Origin: an uncultured Synechococcaceae cyanobacterium
GTDB lineage: Bacteria > Cyanobacteriota > Cyanobacteriia > PCC-6307 > Cyanobiaceae
DNA length: 39,677 nucleotides
Direction: 5' to 3'
Assembly (NCBI GenBank): GCA_902536065.1
Contig: CACAVZ010000010.1
Coordinates: 1-39,677 of the forward strand
The notes below the pieces were generated by a model, which saw only the letters and a list, made by a program, of their open reading frames with translations, did no database searches and was not told the DNA's origin. Below are positions 24,746 through 35,534 of the stretch, piece by piece (position 1 is the first letter of the stretch; the number at the start of each line of letters is the position of its first letter). The position numbers were made by a program, and so were the translations under genes.

Positions 24746-24940
24746 TTACATTTTTAAAAATAAAAATGAATACAACTTATCAAGTTCTTCAATAGTTAAC
24801 ATTCCATAACTCCATAATAAAATTGGTAATGGAGTTTTATTTTTTTTGGATAATTTTATACCAAGTTCAATAGAAGATTCATCTAAACCTACTACATTAA
24901 ATAAATAAATTATCATTTCTTTTGATACATAATTATTCAT
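24746..24940 (-). CDS. DUF2949 family protein
   Basis: A 64-residue cyanobacterial protein: an N-terminal helix (SKEMIIYLFNVVGLDESSIELGIKL, about 6-30) and the family motif PLPILLWSYGMLTIEELDKLYSFL (about 38-61, split W-x-Y-G-x-x-x-x-x-x-L-D). Function unknown. It lies five bases after the UbiH-type gene on the same strand. A gap of 41 bases separates it from the DUF3038 gene, so the whole UbiH-DUF2949-DUF3038-DUF4335 set may be one transcript. Confidence 0.8.
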   Translation of the reverse strand: MNNYVSKEMIIYLFNVVGLDESSIELGIKLSKKNKTPLPILLWSYGMLTIEELDKLYSFLFLKM

Positions 24941-24945
24941 TTGTT

Positions 24946-26100
24946 TTATTTAATACTTGAGTAAATGAGAGATTTAGTCATTTGATTTAGGACTAGTTTT
25001 CTTATAAAAAGAAAATTATTTAAAAGTAAAAATGAAAATTTCCTTATAGGAAATAAAAAAACGTTTCTATTAGCAAAAATTGATATCAATGAATCAGTTA
25101 TGAAAATAGTAACGATAATATCTAAAATCCTGCTAGAAAAATACTTAAATTTAAATGATTTCAATTGCAATTTAGTTATAGCAGTATTTTTATTAAAAAG
25201 ATCATAAATAGTGTTTACATCTCTCCAACAACTATTTAGACCCTGACCACCAACAGGATGAAATGTATGAAACGCATCCCCTACAAAAACTAATTTTTTA
25301 AAATTTAAAACTGGTAAATTTAAAGATAATGAAACAGGAAAAATATTTAATTCGCCAACTATTTGATCCAACTTAAATTCATCCGGCAAGATAGTTGATA
25401 AATTATCCATTAAAAAATTCTTATCTGAATTAAGCCTCTCAGTTGCCTTTAATGTGCTAGAAGTCCAAATTACTTGATATAAGTTTTTTTCTAACGGTAA
25501 TAATGCGAGCGGTCCTTCTTTTCTAAAAATTTCATAAGCGCGCTTTTCACAATGACCTCTAAGAGAAACTTTAAAAGTTAAACAAGACTGACCATAAGAT
25601 TTTTTTATATCTACAAAATCAAAAAATTTTTTATCAAGTGAATTTGCTCCTGTTGAAAAGAATTGATAATCAAATAATATTTTTTTACGCAACAATCTCT
25701 GTGGTGTCATAAAAAAAATATTTTCATAATTATCAACCTCTTGAAAAAAAACATTCATGAGATCCGAATGTTTAACTACCCAGCCAATATTTTCAGCAGA
25801 ACTTATATCATCATCTAAGTCAGAAGTCGATAAATTTGTCAAAGCTGAAGTTACGCTATCTGAAATTGAAAGGGTATCGAAGCTAAATAAAAATGGTTCC
25901 AATTTTTCCCAAAGTTTGAATTTAGATAAGATTTTTCTTGTTGAGTGAGTAATTGCATAAGTTTTATCTTTATTAATTAATCTATCTTTTGTTAATAAAT
26001 CAGTTAAGAAAATATTGCAGTCAAATTTTGAAAGTGCAATTGAAAGTAATAAACCAGTTGGACCAGATCCAACAATTTTGAAATTAAACTTATTTTTCAT
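24946..26100 (-). CDS. FAD-dependent hydroxylase, UbiH/COQ6 family
   Basis: A 384-residue flavoprotein. The N-terminal Rossmann dinucleotide motif is VGSGPTGLLLSIAL (about 10-23). The FAD ribityl-binding motif is FVGDAFHTFHPVGGQGLNSC (about 290-309), the GDAxHxxxPxxGQGxN signature of this class. The family hydroxylates ubiquinone and other aromatic precursors. Cyanobacteria make plastoquinone and do not make ubiquinone, so the substrate here may be a quinone, tocopherol or carotenoid-like ring (inference). The C-terminal part is hydrophobic and probably membrane-associated. It starts 19 bases after the preceding gene on the same strand. Confidence 0.82.
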   Translation of the reverse strand: MKNKFNFKIVGSGPTGLLLSIALSKFDCNIFLTDLLTKDRLINKDKTYAITHSTRKILSKFKLWEKLEPFLFSFDTLSISDSVTSALTNLSTSDLDDDISSAENIGWVVKHSDLMNVFFQEVDNYENIFFMTPQRLLRKKILFDYQFFSTGANSLDKKFFDFVDIKKSYGQSCLTFKVSLRGHCEKRAYEIFRKEGPLALLPLEKNLYQVIWTSSTLKATERLNSDKNFLMDNLSTILPDEFKLDQIVGELNIFPVSLSLNLPVLNFKKLVFVGDAFHTFHPVGGQGLNSCWRDVNTIYDLFNKNTAITKLQLKSFKFKYFSSRILDIIVTIFITDSLISIFANRNVFLFPIRKFSFLLLNNFLFIRKLVLNQMTKSLIYSSIK

Positions 26101-26119
26101 CAGATTATATATTTCTCAA

Positions 26120-26761
26120 CTATCTATTCAAATAAATATAGCAAATTTCCTCAAATGCTGGTCTTAATAAATAGGGGTACTCACCAACCCATAAGTTAAT
26201 TTCAGGAAGCCAAGCATCGGTCAAATAAAAATCTCTGTCAAAATTACGGTTATCAGATGTTATTAAACATCTAATACGCGAACCCACCCTAATTTGACTG
26301 TGCTTATTTTCCATAGGAAAACTTAACTTTTCCAAATAACCATCTTCATCTTCTAATTCAAGTACTAACCAGGTCCTTTTGTTTTCGATAACTTCTAATC
26401 GACCTTGCCTATTAGATTGCTCTCTTGAACTTTCAATCTTTTCTGTTTTATAGATATCTGATATGTAGCCATCAAATATAGAAAAAAATTTATATTTTCT
26501 TAATTGCAAATTTTTTCTACTTGATTCGAGAATTGGGCCCCAAATGATATACAAGAAAAAACCTACACATAGGAATAACCATAAATTATTAGTTTGATCT
26601 CCAGTCGAACTAATAATTAATGAGATAAATCCACCAATTGAAGAAACTATTACTCTTTGAAGAATTTTCCTAGGATTCCCCAACGCATTCTTAAATTGAC
26701 TACCGGTACCAACTGCAGGAATAAGTTTTGAAATTTGACTTGAATTAATTGGAATTAACAT
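26120..26761 (-). CDS. Conserved cyanobacterial two-span membrane protein, unknown
   Basis: A 213-residue protein. Residues 1-35 contain KLIPAVGTGSQF and LGNPRKILQRV, blocks that look conserved; two membrane helices follow (about 37-53 and 60-75), then a soluble strand-rich C-terminal domain (about 100-213) with RTWLVLELEDEDG and RVGSRIRCLITSDNRNF. I recognise the style as a broadly conserved cyanobacterial protein but know no function. It lies one base after dapB on the same strand and ahead of the UbiH-type gene. Confidence 0.65.
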   Translation of the reverse strand: MLIPINSSQISKLIPAVGTGSQFKNALGNPRKILQRVIVSSIGGFISLIISSTGDQTNNLWLFLCVGFFLYIIWGPILESSRKNLQLRKYKFFSIFDGYISDIYKTEKIESSREQSNRQGRLEVIENKRTWLVLELEDEDGYLEKLSFPMENKHSQIRVGSRIRCLITSDNRNFDRDFYLTDAWLPEINLWVGEYPYLLRPAFEEICYIYLNR

Positions 26762-26762
26762 T

Positions 26763-27611
26763 TTAAAAAATTAATTTTTCGAGTCCATAAACTAAAGTTT
26801 CATAATTACCTATTTTATTAATAGCCTGTAAAACTCCTGGCATATATGCCTTTCTATCAATAGTGTCATGCTTAATTGTGTAAGTTTCACCTGGAGATCC
26901 CATAATTACTAACTGATGAGCGAGCAATCCTGGTAATCGCACAGAATGTATATTAATTCCTGAATCTCTGAGCCCGCCGCGTACACCTTTCAATGACTCA
27001 GACTCTTTTACTAAATTCTGATTAAATTTCTTTGGATATTCTTCAATCATTTCTGCAGTTTTTATACAAGTCCCACTTGGAGAATCAGCTTTTTGATTAT
27101 GATGCATCTCTATTAATTCAATATTGTCATAAAACCTTGCGGCTACAGATGCTGCCTGCTGAAGAAGAACCATTCCTACTGAAAAGTTAGGAATTATTGC
27201 ACAACCAACGGATGCCTTCTGAGCAAAAATAGATAAATCTTTTATTTGCGATGGAGAAAGTCCTGTGGTTCCGACCACTGGTGAAATACCGTATGCGATA
27301 GCTGATCTGGTATTTTCATATACAGAATCGGGGTGAGTAAAATCAACAAGAACAGGCTTGATATTTTCATTTCTATAGTTTTGACTAACAGAACACAAAG
27401 TTCCTTCAAAATCGTTAGAAACAAAAATATCGCAATTTTTTACCTTCAACAATTCAGAAATATTTGAACCATTGTTCTTTTCGTTTATGTCAATTGCTGC
27501 AACAAGTTCACAATCTGTAGAATTTAATACAGTATTCACAACTTCGCTACCCATTCTGCCTAAAGCTCCGGATACTAGTACTGGAATAGGTTTTTGAGGT
27601 TTTTCAATCAT
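26763..27611 (-). CDS. dapB: 4-hydroxy-tetrahydrodipicolinate reductase
   Basis: A 282-residue enzyme of the diaminopimelate/lysine pathway; it reduces 4-hydroxy-tetrahydrodipicolinate to tetrahydrodipicolinate with NAD(P)H. The nucleotide-binding loop is GALGRMG (15-21). The catalytic block is [12 protein letters not shown] (170-181) with His170/His171 and Lys174. VVGTTGLS (112-119) contacts cofactor and substrate. It is divergent from chlH, with 102 bases between the starts, and heads the minus-strand gene set toward 23588. Confidence 0.96.
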   Translation of the reverse strand: MIEKPQKPIPVLVSGALGRMGSEVVNTVLNSTDCELVAAIDINEKNNGSNISELLKVKNCDIFVSNDFEGTLCSVSQNYRNENIKPVLVDFTHPDSVYENTRSAIAYGISPVVGTTGLSPSQIKDLSIFAQKASVGCAIIPNFSVGMVLLQQAASVAARFYDNIELIEMHHNQKADSPSGTCIKTAEMIEEYPKKFNQNLVKESESLKGVRGGLRDSGINIHSVRLPGLLAHQLVIMGSPGETYTIKHDTIDRKAYMPGVLQAINKIGNYETLVYGLEKLIF

Positions 27612-27713
27612 TTTTTTAAAAAAATTTTTTTTAAAGGTTGTTACACGCTATTTATATTGCACACAATAACGTCTTTTCATTCGTAGGCTGGTAGAAATAC
27701 TTAAAGAAAATCA

Positions 27714-30700
27714 ATGTTTACGCAGGTCCGCTCAGCAAACCGCAGAGTATCTCCTGTTGAGGATAACAAACACAAAGTTGTAATAAAAGCAGTTTATGTT
27801 GTCCTTGAGCCACAATACCAAAATTCCTTAACGGAAGCTGCAAAATCAATTAATAAGATAAATGGGCCAATAGGTATAGATCTTAGTGGTTACCTTATCG
27901 AAGAGCTAAGAAATGAAAGTAATTTTGAAGATTTTAAAAAAGACATAGCTAGTGCAGATATATTTGTTGCTTCACTAATTTTCATCGAAGATCTTGCTCA
28001 AAAAGTTGTTGATGCAGTATCCCCATATAAAGACAAGCTTAAAGCCTCAATTATATTTCCCTCTATGCCAGAGGTAATGAGATTAAATAAGTTAGGTTCA
28101 TTTAGCATGGCCCAACTTGGTCAATCTAAAAGTATTATTGGAGATTTAATTAAAAAGAAAAAAGAATCTGATGGAGCAAGCTTCCAAGATTCAATGCTGA
28201 AATTACTAAATACACTTCCTTCAATACTTAAATATTTACCAGTAGAAAAAGCTCAAGATGCTAGAACATTCATTCTGAGTTTTCAGTACTGGTTAGGTGG
28301 TACTACTGAGAACTTAAAAAACTTCTTGTTAATGATTTCTGAAAAGTATGCAGTTTCAGAGGCCATAAAAGATCTAATAGAAGAATTCAAAATTCAAGAC
28401 CCTGAAACATTCCCAGATTTAGGGATTTGGCATCCTCTTGCGCCGTGTATGTTTGAAAGTCTAAAAGAATATCAGAGTTGGGAGAATAACAGGAAAGACA
28501 TAAACCCTAAAGATGACAAAACTCCAACTATAGGTTTAGTACTTCAAAGAAGTCATATAGTTACAGGAGATGATGCTCATTACGTTGCTGTTATTCAAGA
28601 ATTGGAATACAGAGGCGCGAGAGTACTTCCTATATTCTGTGGAGGTCTTGATTTTTCTAAACCAGTTAATGAATTCTATTATGATTCCACGAATAAAGAT
28701 CAACCTATAGTTGATGGAGTTGTATCTCTAACTGGATTTGCACTTGTAGGAGGGCCAGCAAGGCAAGATCACCCTAAAGCTATCGAAGCCCTTAAAAGGC
28801 TAAACAGGCCTTATATGGTTGCACTTCCCTTAGTCTTTCAAACCACACAAGAATGGGAAGATAGTGATTTAGGGTTACACCCTGTTCAGGTAGCACTTCA
28901 GATTGCAATTCCAGAGCTTGATGGAGCAATTGAACCTATCATTCTCTCAGGTCGAGATGATGCTACAGGTAAAGCTCATACACTACAAGATAGAGTTGAT
29001 GTAATCGCTGAAAGAGCAATAAAGTGGTCCAACTTAAGAGTAAAGCAAAGAAAAGACAAAAAATTAGCAATTACAGTATTTAGTTTTCCTCCTGACAAAG
29101 GAAATGTTGGTACGGCTGCATACCTGAACGTTTTTGGTTCAATTTACAGAGTACTCCTCGAAATGAAATCAAAAGGTTATCAAATAGATGATCTTCCAAG
29201 TAATTCTAAAGAATTAATGGAAAAAGTAATTAATAATCCTGAAGCAATGGATGGCTCTCCGGAGTTAAATATTGCTCATAAAATGTCAGTAAAAGAATAC
29301 GAAGAATTCACACCCTATTCACAAAGACTTGAAGAGAATTGGGGTAAACCTCCTGGAAACCTAAATAGTGACGGACAAAATCTTCTTATCTATGGAAAAC
29401 ATTTTGGAAATGTTTTTATAGGAGTTCAACCTACATTCGGTTATGAAGGCGATCCTATGAGATTACTTTATTCAAGAAGTGCTAGTCCTCATCATGGTTT
29501 TGCTGCTTATTACACCTATGTAGAAAAAATCTGGGGTGCTGATGCAGTACTTCATTTTGGTACTCACGGCTCACTAGAATTTATGCCTGGGAAACAGATG
29601 GGAATGAGTGAAACATGTTACCCAGATTCTCTCATTGGATCATTACCTAATTTGTATTATTATGCTGCGAATAATCCATCTGAAGCAACAATTGCGAAGA
29701 GAAGAGGGTATGCTTCAACTATTAGTTATCTGACTCCTCCAGCGGAAAATGCAGGACTCTATAAAGGACTTAAAGAACTAAGTGAACTCGTTGGTTCCTA
29801 TCAACAATTAAGAGAAAATAGTAGGGGAATTCAAATTGTTAATGCAATAGTTGAGACTTCTAAACAATGTAACCTAGACAAAGATGTAGAGCTCCCTATA
29901 AAAGACGTAGAGGAACTAACATTAGACGAAAGAGATTTATTCGTTGGTAATGTCTATAAACAGTTGATGGAAATCGAAAGTAGGTTATTACCTTGCGGAC
30001 TACATACTATTGGAGAAGCGCCTACAGCAGAAGAAGCTGTTGCAACGCTTGTAAATATTGCATCTTTAGAGAGAGAACAAGAGGGATTAAGATCTCTTCC
30101 TGGATTGCTCGCAGAATCCATAGGTCTAACTATTGACCAAATTTATGATGGTAATAATAAAGGTGAACTTAAATTTGTAGAGTTAAATGAAAAAATCATA
30201 AAAACAGCAAGAGAGTCGATTTTTGCCATGGTCAACTCCTTAAAAATTGTTGATGGCAGAGTTTATTTAGAAAAATCACTTCTTTCCAAACTTTTCGATT
30301 TACTTAAAGTTTTCGGTATAAATCTACCTACCCCTTGGTTAAGAGTCTGCAGATTAAATGGATTTAATGAAGTTAATCAAAAGGAATTAAATAAATTATT
30401 TGATTACTTACTTTTCTGTCTTGAACAGGTTTGCGCAGACAAAGAAATGGATAGCCTCATTAAAGCATTAGATGGAAATTATGTTTTACCTGGACCAGGT
30501 GGAGATCCCATAAGAAATCCAGGTGTGTTACCTAGTGGTAAAAATATCCATGCACTTGATCCTCAATCAATCCCAACTACAGCAGCAGTAGCTGCAGCGA
30601 AGTCTGTTGTTGACAAATTAATTGAAAGACAAAAGGAAGAGCAAGGGACCTGGCCTGAAACAATAGCTTGTGTTTTATGGGGCACTGATAACATCAAAAC

Positions 30701-31724
30701 CTACGGAGAATCACTGGCACAAATCTTGTGGTTTGTTGGAGTAAAACCAAAACCAGATTCTGTTGGAAGAATAAACAAGCTAGAATTAATCCCTTTAGAG
30801 GAATTAGGCAGACCAAGAATAGATGTAGTAGTTAATTGTTCAGGCGTTTTTAGAGATCTATTTATCAATCAAATGGCATTAATAGATCAGGCAGTCAAAT
30901 TAGCAGCTGAAGCTAATGAACCATTAGAATCTAATTTTGTAAGGAAACATTCACTAGAACAAGCAGAAAAAGAAGGCACTTCTATCAGAGAAGCTTCAGC
31001 GAGAGTATTCTCTAATGCAAGTGGTAGTTACAGTTCAAATGTTAATTTAGCCGTAGAAAATTCAACATGGGAGGAAGAAAATGAATTACAAGAAATGTAT
31101 TTATCACGCAAAACATATGCTTTTAATGCCGATAATCCAGGTGAGATGAATCAAAAAAGAGAGGTATTTGAGTCAGTAATGAAAACGGCAGATGTTACAT
31201 TTCAAAATCTTGATTCTTCAGAGATTTCATTAACAGATGTAAGTCATTATTTTGATTCGGATCCAACAAAATTGATCAAGACGTTAAGAGATGACGGAAA
31301 AGAACCAAGTAGCTACATAGCGGATACAACCACTTCTAATGCTCAAGTTAGAACACTTGGGGAAACTATCAGATTAGACTCAAGAACAAAACTTTTAAAT
31401 CCTAAATGGTATGAAGGTATGCTTAAATCTGGCTACGAAGGAGTTAGAGAACTTTCTAATAGACTTAATTACACTCTTGGTTGGAGTGCGACGAGTGGTC
31501 AAGTAGATAATTTTGTATATGAAGAAACTAATGAAACATTTATAAATGACGAAGAGATGAGGAATAGATTAATGGAACTTAATCCAAATAGTTTCAGGAG
31601 AATTGTTGGAACATTGCTAGAAGTCAATGGTAGGGGATATTGGGAAACTTCAGATGAGAATATAGAGCAGTTGAAAGAACTATACCAAGAGGTAGAGGAT
31701 AAAATAGAAGGAGTTAAAGAATAA
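27714..31724 (+). CDS. chlH: Magnesium chelatase subunit H
   Basis: A 1336-residue porphyrin-binding subunit of magnesium chelatase, which with ChlI and ChlD inserts Mg2+ into protoporphyrin IX at the first committed step of chlorophyll synthesis. Seen: an N-terminal [15 protein letters not shown], then the cobaltochelatase/CobN-like core with [15 protein letters not shown] (about 452-466), [18 protein letters not shown] (about 615-632) and [20 protein letters not shown] (about 923-942). Length and order are normal for cyanobacterial ChlH. It is transcribed alone and is convergent with folP, with eight bases between the stops. Divergent dapB lies upstream; the leader has the TTACACGCTATTTATATTGC region, with no clear regulator site. 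Confidence 0.98.
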   Translation: MFTQVRSANRRVSPVEDNKHKVVIKAVYVVLEPQYQNSLTEAAKSINKINGPIGIDLSGYLIEELRNESNFEDFKKDIASADIFVASLIFIEDLAQKVVDAVSPYKDKLKASIIFPSMPEVMRLNKLGSFSMAQLGQSKSIIGDLIKKKKESDGASFQDSMLKLLNTLPSILKYLPVEKAQDARTFILSFQYWLGGTTENLKNFLLMISEKYAVSEAIKDLIEEFKIQDPETFPDLGIWHPLAPCMFESLKEYQSWENNRKDINPKDDKTPTIGLVLQRSHIVTGDDAHYVAVIQELEYRGARVLPIFCGGLDFSKPVNEFYYDSTNKDQPIVDGVVSLTGFALVGGPARQDHPKAIEALKRLNRPYMVALPLVFQTTQEWEDSDLGLHPVQVALQIAIPELDGAIEPIILSGRDDATGKAHTLQDRVDVIAERAIKWSNLRVKQRKDKKLAITVFSFPPDKGNVGTAAYLNVFGSIYRVLLEMKSKGYQIDDLPSNSKELMEKVINNPEAMDGSPELNIAHKMSVKEYEEFTPYSQRLEENWGKPPGNLNSDGQNLLIYGKHFGNVFIGVQPTFGYEGDPMRLLYSRSASPHHGFAAYYTYVEKIWGADAVLHFGTHGSLEFMPGKQMGMSETCYPDSLIGSLPNLYYYAANNPSEATIAKRRGYASTISYLTPPAENAGLYKGLKELSELVGSYQQLRENSRGIQIVNAIVETSKQCNLDKDVELPIKDVEELTLDERDLFVGNVYKQLMEIESRLLPCGLHTIGEAPTAEEAVATLVNIASLEREQEGLRSLPGLLAESIGLTIDQIYDGNNKGELKFVELNEKIIKTARESIFAMVNSLKIVDGRVYLEKSLLSKLFDLLKVFGINLPTPWLRVCRLNGFNEVNQKELNKLFDYLLFCLEQVCADKEMDSLIKALDGNYVLPGPGGDPIRNPGVLPSGKNIHALDPQSIPTTAAVAAAKSVVDKLIERQKEEQGTWPETIACVLWGTDNIKTYGESLAQILWFVGVKPKPDSVGRINKLELIPLEELGRPRIDVVVNCSGVFRDLFINQMALIDQAVKLAAEANEPLESNFVRKHSLEQAEKEGTSIREASARVFSNASGSYSSNVNLAVENSTWEEENELQEMYLSRKTYAFNADNPGEMNQKREVFESVMKTADVTFQNLDSSEISLTDVSHYFDSDPTKLIKTLRDDGKEPSSYIADTTTSNAQVRTLGETIRLDSRTKLLNPKWYEGMLKSGYEGVRELSNRLNYTLGWSATSGQVDNFVYEETNETFINDEEMRNRLMELNPNSFRRIVGTLLEVNGRGYWETSDENIEQLKELYQEVEDKIEGVKE

Positions 31725-31732
31725 AAAATTTA

Positions 31733-32587
31733 TTATTTTCTGTAAATCTTATCTGCTACTTTCAAAATTTGATAATTTAGCATAACATTGTGAACTCTAA
31801 CAATTTCAATATTAAACTGAGAACAAAGACAACTTATTGCAAGAGTTCCAATATCCCTTTCTTTTGGATTTTTCTCATTCAAAATTTCTCCTATAAATCT
31901 CTTCCTGGAGGCACCTATCAAAATTGGTAAATTCCATTTTTTAAATACATCTAAGTTTCTCAAAATTTCCAAATTATGACTGATATTCTTTGAAAACCCA
32001 ATTCCAGGATCCACTATTATATTTTTTTCAGATATATTTTTTTCTAAAGCATTCTTAATTAAATTATCAAGTGAGCACTTAACATCACTCAATACATTCT
32101 GGTAATTAGATAATTGATTCATATTTTGACTATTACCACGACTATGAGTTATGACGAATGGACAGTTGAATTTTGATACAACATCCAAAATTTTTATATC
32201 TCTTCTTCCTCCCGTGACATCATTTATCCAATTAGCGCCATTTAAAAGAGCTTCGTAAGCCACCTCAGAATTAAAAGTATCAATAGAAATTAAGACCTCA
32301 GGATATTCAGATTTTATTAATTTTAGATATGGGATCAATCTATTTATTTCTATATTAGATCCAACTTCTTTAGCCCCAGGTCTTGTACTTTGAGCACCAA
32401 GATCAATAATATCAACACCATTACTCAAGAAATGATTTACTTGAGCTAAAACTTTTTTTGAAGAATTTAATTCCCCACCATCACTAAAAGAATCAGGAGT
32501 TAAATTAATAACTCCCATAATTGAAGTTTTTTGGCCCCAGCCTTTCGGCCATGGCTTTTTATTATTTGTAGTTTGCAATTCTCGCAA
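31733..32587 (-). CDS. folP: Dihydropteroate synthase
   Basis: A 284-residue folate enzyme that joins p-aminobenzoate to the pterin diphosphate. The two DHPS signatures are clear: [14 protein letters not shown] (25-38), with its pyrophosphate-binding loop, and [30 protein letters not shown] and GASRKRFIG follow in order. The start is TTG inside the end of tpiA (26-base overlap); another TTG lies three codons on. A first ATG occurs only at residue 24, too close to the catalytic strand to be the real start. It is coupled to tpiA. Confidence 0.95.
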   Translation of the reverse strand: MRELQTTNNKKPWPKGWGQKTSIMGVINLTPDSFSDGGELNSSKKVLAQVNHFLSNGVDIIDLGAQSTRPGAKEVGSNIEINRLIPYLKLIKSEYPEVLISIDTFNSEVAYEALLNGANWINDVTGGRRDIKILDVVSKFNCPFVITHSRGNSQNMNQLSNYQNVLSDVKCSLDNLIKNALEKNISEKNIIVDPGIGFSKNISHNLEILRNLDVFKKWNLPILIGASRKRFIGEILNEKNPKERDIGTLAISCLCSQFNIEIVRVHNVMLNYQILKVADKIYRK

Positions 32588-33287
32588 AACTATTCGGATC
32601 TAATGAAGCCCCTCCAACTAACACACCATCTATATCACTCATTGACATTATTTCATCAATATTATTAGGTTTAACAGATCCTCCATATTGAATAATTACA
32701 TCATCAAAACCTATTAATTTCCTAATCAAAGAACATATCTTATTAGCGTCTTCTGCCTCACATGTTTTACCAGTGCCAATAGCCCATATTGGTTCATATG
32801 CAACAATTAAATTAGATGGATCTGTATTTTCTAATCCTTGCTCAACCTGTCTAGTGATAATTCTATCAGCTTCTCCTCTCTCTCTTTGTTCTAATGTTTC
32901 TCCTACACAAACTATTGGAGTAAGTCCACTAGATTGAGCGAAAACTGCTCTTTTATTAATTTGTTCATCACTTTCACTAAAATACTTCCTTGGTTCACTG
33001 TGACCAACTATTGCATATGAGACACCATGTTCTAGAAGCATTTTTGGAGATATTTCTGCAGTAAATGCTCCTTGATCTTCCCAATGAATATTTTGGCTAG
33101 AAATATTTAAATAATCAAAATCAGAATGAACAGAAAAGGTTGAAATAGCTGTAAAAGGTGGAGCAATAACGACTTTACGATCGTCTTTTATGTTCTTTAT
33201 TAAAGGAATAAACTCTTCTAAATAGGATTTAGCTTCAGCACAAGTCATGTGCATTTTCCAATTACCAGCAATTACAGATTTTCTCAA
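32562..33287 (-). CDS. tpiA: Triosephosphate isomerase
   Basis: A 241-residue TIM-barrel enzyme interconverting glyceraldehyde-3-phosphate and dihydroxyacetone phosphate, used in the Calvin cycle and glycolysis. Catalytic residues are present: Lys11 in NWKMHMT, His96 in VGHSEPR, Glu165 in [12 protein letters not shown], and the phosphate-gripping loop 6 around 165-176. The start is TTG giving [12 protein letters not shown]; no ATG lies before the catalytic Lys. folP begins within its last codons. The S4 gene lies 52 bases upstream on the same strand. Confidence 0.97.
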   Translation of the reverse strand: MRKSVIAGNWKMHMTCAEAKSYLEEFIPLIKNIKDDRKVVIAPPFTAISTFSVHSDFDYLNISSQNIHWEDQGAFTAEISPKMLLEHGVSYAIVGHSEPRKYFSESDEQINKRAVFAQSSGLTPIVCVGETLEQRERGEADRIITRQVEQGLENTDPSNLIVAYEPIWAIGTGKTCEAEDANKICSLIRKLIGFDDVIIQYGGSVKPNNIDEIMSMSDIDGVLVGGASLDPNSFARIANYK

Positions 33288-33339
33288 AATACAATCTCCA
33301 AGAAAAGTATACTAATACAAAGTGAGTTGAATAAGCTAA

Positions 33340-33516
33340 CTATTCAAAAATTAATTCATTTTTTAGAAATATTACTTTATCTCCCTTGTTTAACTTCCTT
33401 CCTCTCCTAGTCTCAATTACACCATTAACCTTAACAGAACCGGATTTAATAAAAATTTTTGCTTCTCCACCAGAAGACACCAAATTTTTCCATTTTAAGA
33501 ATTGATCCAATTTCAT
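33340..33516 (-). CDS. Small S4-domain RNA-binding protein (YbcJ-like)
   Basis: A 58-residue protein that is a single S4 domain: MKLDQFLKWKNLVSSGGEAK, then VKVNGVIETRRGRKLNKGDKV. This is the YbcJ/YlmH-type mini-S4 protein, thought to bind structured RNA, probably on ribosomes. I use the ATG at 33516; a TTG five codons upstream would add MGIKT. It is upstream of tpiA and folP on the same strand and divergent from the ABC exporter. Confidence 0.88.
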   Translation of the reverse strand: MKLDQFLKWKNLVSSGGEAKIFIKSGSVKVNGVIETRRGRKLNKGDKVIFLKNELIFE

Positions 33517-33573
33517 TGTTTTTATGCCCAAGGATATTGATAAAGTAGGATAAACAATTAAAAATATAATATC

Positions 33574-35280
33574 TTGAGACTAATACCACCAGTCAGACCA
33601 TATTCAAATAGGTTTATCAAGGGTTTTATATGCATGCTTATTTACGTAGCTTGTTGGCCTTTACTAGCTTATTTAGCTGGAAACTTAATTCCAGCAATTG
33701 GATCAGGTGATCTCTCAAAAGTTTCTAGCATAATAATTAAGTCTTTATTTGTATTTTTAGTTCAAAAAACTGCTCAATTTGGACAGGATGTATTCATAGC
33801 AAAACCATCCTTAGAAATTAGTGAAGTGATGAGAGGAAATTTATTTAGCAGAATTCAAAAAATAAAGATGAATTCTCTTGAAAATATTTCAGCCGGGGAC
33901 ATCACATATAGACTTACAGAAGATGCAGACAGGGTAAGCGAAGTTATTTATAAAACAGCTCAAGATACTATACCTTGCACTTTACAGTTGTTAGCGGTAA
34001 TAATCTATATGTTTTATTTAGACTGGTCACTAACAATATCAACTTTCGTTTTAGCACCGTTGATTATTCTTTCAGTTAACAATTTTGGAAAAAGAGTTTT
34101 AATAGCATCCGAAAAAAGTCAAGAATCAACAAGTAATTTAGCAGGCTTAATTGGAGAATCTATAAATGGAATGTCCACGATAAGATCTTTTGCTGCAGAA
34201 AATTGGATTGAGAAAAGATTTTATAAAAGATTAAGTACAAATAAAAAAGCAAAATATAAAACATTAAAACTACTTGCATTTCAACATCCAGTTGTAGGAT
34301 TTGTTGAAGCATTTGGAATATTAGCAATATTAGGTTTAGGAGCCGCAAGAATCAATCTAGGCCTTCTAACAAGCGAAGAATTTAGTAGTTTTTTTGCAGC
34401 AATATTAATGCTTATTGATCCAATAAGCCATATAAGTACAAATTTCAATGACTATAAGCAAGCTGAAGCTTCAATAAAACGTTTGAAAAACATAAATCAA
34501 GAACCTGTTGAAGATGACAAAGAAACTTTACGAAGGATTTCCAATTTCGAAGGCAAAATAAGTTTCAAAAAAGTAAATTTTGAATACAAAAAAGATAATC
34601 AAGTTCTTAAAAATATAAGTTTAGAAATTAATAAAGGAGAAGTTACAGCTTTTGTTGGAGTTTCAGGTGCGGGGAAAAGTACAATGATGGCTTTGATATT
34701 GAAATTCATAACGCCAAAAAATGGAGAAATCTTTATTGATGATAAAAATATAAAATTAATAAGTACAAAAGACATAAGAAAAAACATTGCCTTGGTACAA
34801 CAACAACCTTTTTTATTTTCTGGGAAAATTATTGATGTAATAAGGATGGGCAGAGACTTTACCAAAGAAGAAGTTATAGAATCAGCAAAAAAATCAAATG
34901 CTCACAACTTTATCCAAAAGCTCCCAAATAAATATGAAACAAAAATAACTGAAAGAGGATCAAATTTTTCAGGGGGTCAGATCCAGAGGATTGCAATTGC
35001 AAGAGCAATATTAGGGAACCCATCAATTCTTTTATTAGATGAGGCAACAAGTGCATTAGATGCAGAATCAGAATCGGAAGTTCAAGAAGGTCTTAATAGA
35101 GCCATGAAAGATAGAACTGTCGTTGTAATTGCTCATAGATTAGCAACCACTCAAGAAGCCGATAAAATAGTTGTATTTGATAAGGGGAAAATTATTGAGG
35201 TTGGAAAACATATTGATTTAATTAATAAAAAAGGGATTTATAAAGAATTATGTGAAAAACAGTTGATTAAGAAATTATAG
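33574..35280 (+). CDS. ABC exporter, fused permease and ATPase (half-transporter)
   Basis: A 568-residue half-transporter. An N-terminal membrane domain of about six helices (about 15-300) is fused to one ATPase domain: Walker A GVSGAGKST (about 361-369), Q-loop LVQQQPFLFSG, signature FSGGQIQRIAIARA (about 468-481), Walker B ILLLDEATSALD (about 486-497) and H-loop IAHRLAT. It probably works as a homodimer in the lipid/peptide/drug exporter class (MsbA/TAP type). The substrate cannot be told from sequence. The start is TTG with the lead RLIPPVRPYSNRFIKG. A DUF6447 gene follows 31 bases after. Confidence 0.92.
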   Translation: MRLIPPVRPYSNRFIKGFICMLIYVACWPLLAYLAGNLIPAIGSGDLSKVSSIIIKSLFVFLVQKTAQFGQDVFIAKPSLEISEVMRGNLFSRIQKIKMNSLENISAGDITYRLTEDADRVSEVIYKTAQDTIPCTLQLLAVIIYMFYLDWSLTISTFVLAPLIILSVNNFGKRVLIASEKSQESTSNLAGLIGESINGMSTIRSFAAENWIEKRFYKRLSTNKKAKYKTLKLLAFQHPVVGFVEAFGILAILGLGAARINLGLLTSEEFSSFFAAILMLIDPISHISTNFNDYKQAEASIKRLKNINQEPVEDDKETLRRISNFEGKISFKKVNFEYKKDNQVLKNISLEINKGEVTAFVGVSGAGKSTMMALILKFITPKNGEIFIDDKNIKLISTKDIRKNIALVQQQPFLFSGKIIDVIRMGRDFTKEEVIESAKKSNAHNFIQKLPNKYETKITERGSNFSGGQIQRIAIARAILGNPSILLLDEATSALDAESESEVQEGLNRAMKDRTVVVIAHRLATTQEADKIVVFDKGKIIEVGKHIDLINKKGIYKELCEKQLIKKL

Positions 35281-35311
35281 TTCTATCTTTTACTTATTAA
35301 ATGATGAACAA

Positions 35312-35530
35312 ATGAGCGAAAACAAAAATGATTCTGGTAACCCAGTTTTAACGTTTGAAGGCAAGAAGTATTTGATAAATGAGCTTTCTAATGACATAAA
35401 AGAATCAATAAAAGGATTACAAATAGCTGAAACACAACTTAAAATGCATGAAGATACATTGAAATTACTTTCAATTAGCCGAAACTCACTGGCGAATGAA
35501 TTAAGGGAAAAACTAAAAAACTTAGAGTAA
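35312..35530 (+). CDS. DUF6447-like small protein
   Basis: A 72-residue soluble protein. LTFEGKKYLINELSNDIKES (13-32) is followed by a long helix with heptad-like Leu/Ile spacing (KGLQIAETQLKMHEDTLKLL...) that looks like a coiled coil. The LTFEGKKYxxxxL opening is typical of the DUF6447 family of marine picocyanobacteria and their phages. The function is unknown. It ends four bases before the stop of convergent carB. Confidence 0.72.
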   Translation: MSENKNDSGNPVLTFEGKKYLINELSNDIKESIKGLQIAETQLKMHEDTLKLLSISRNSLANELREKLKNLE

Positions 35531-35534
35531 AGTT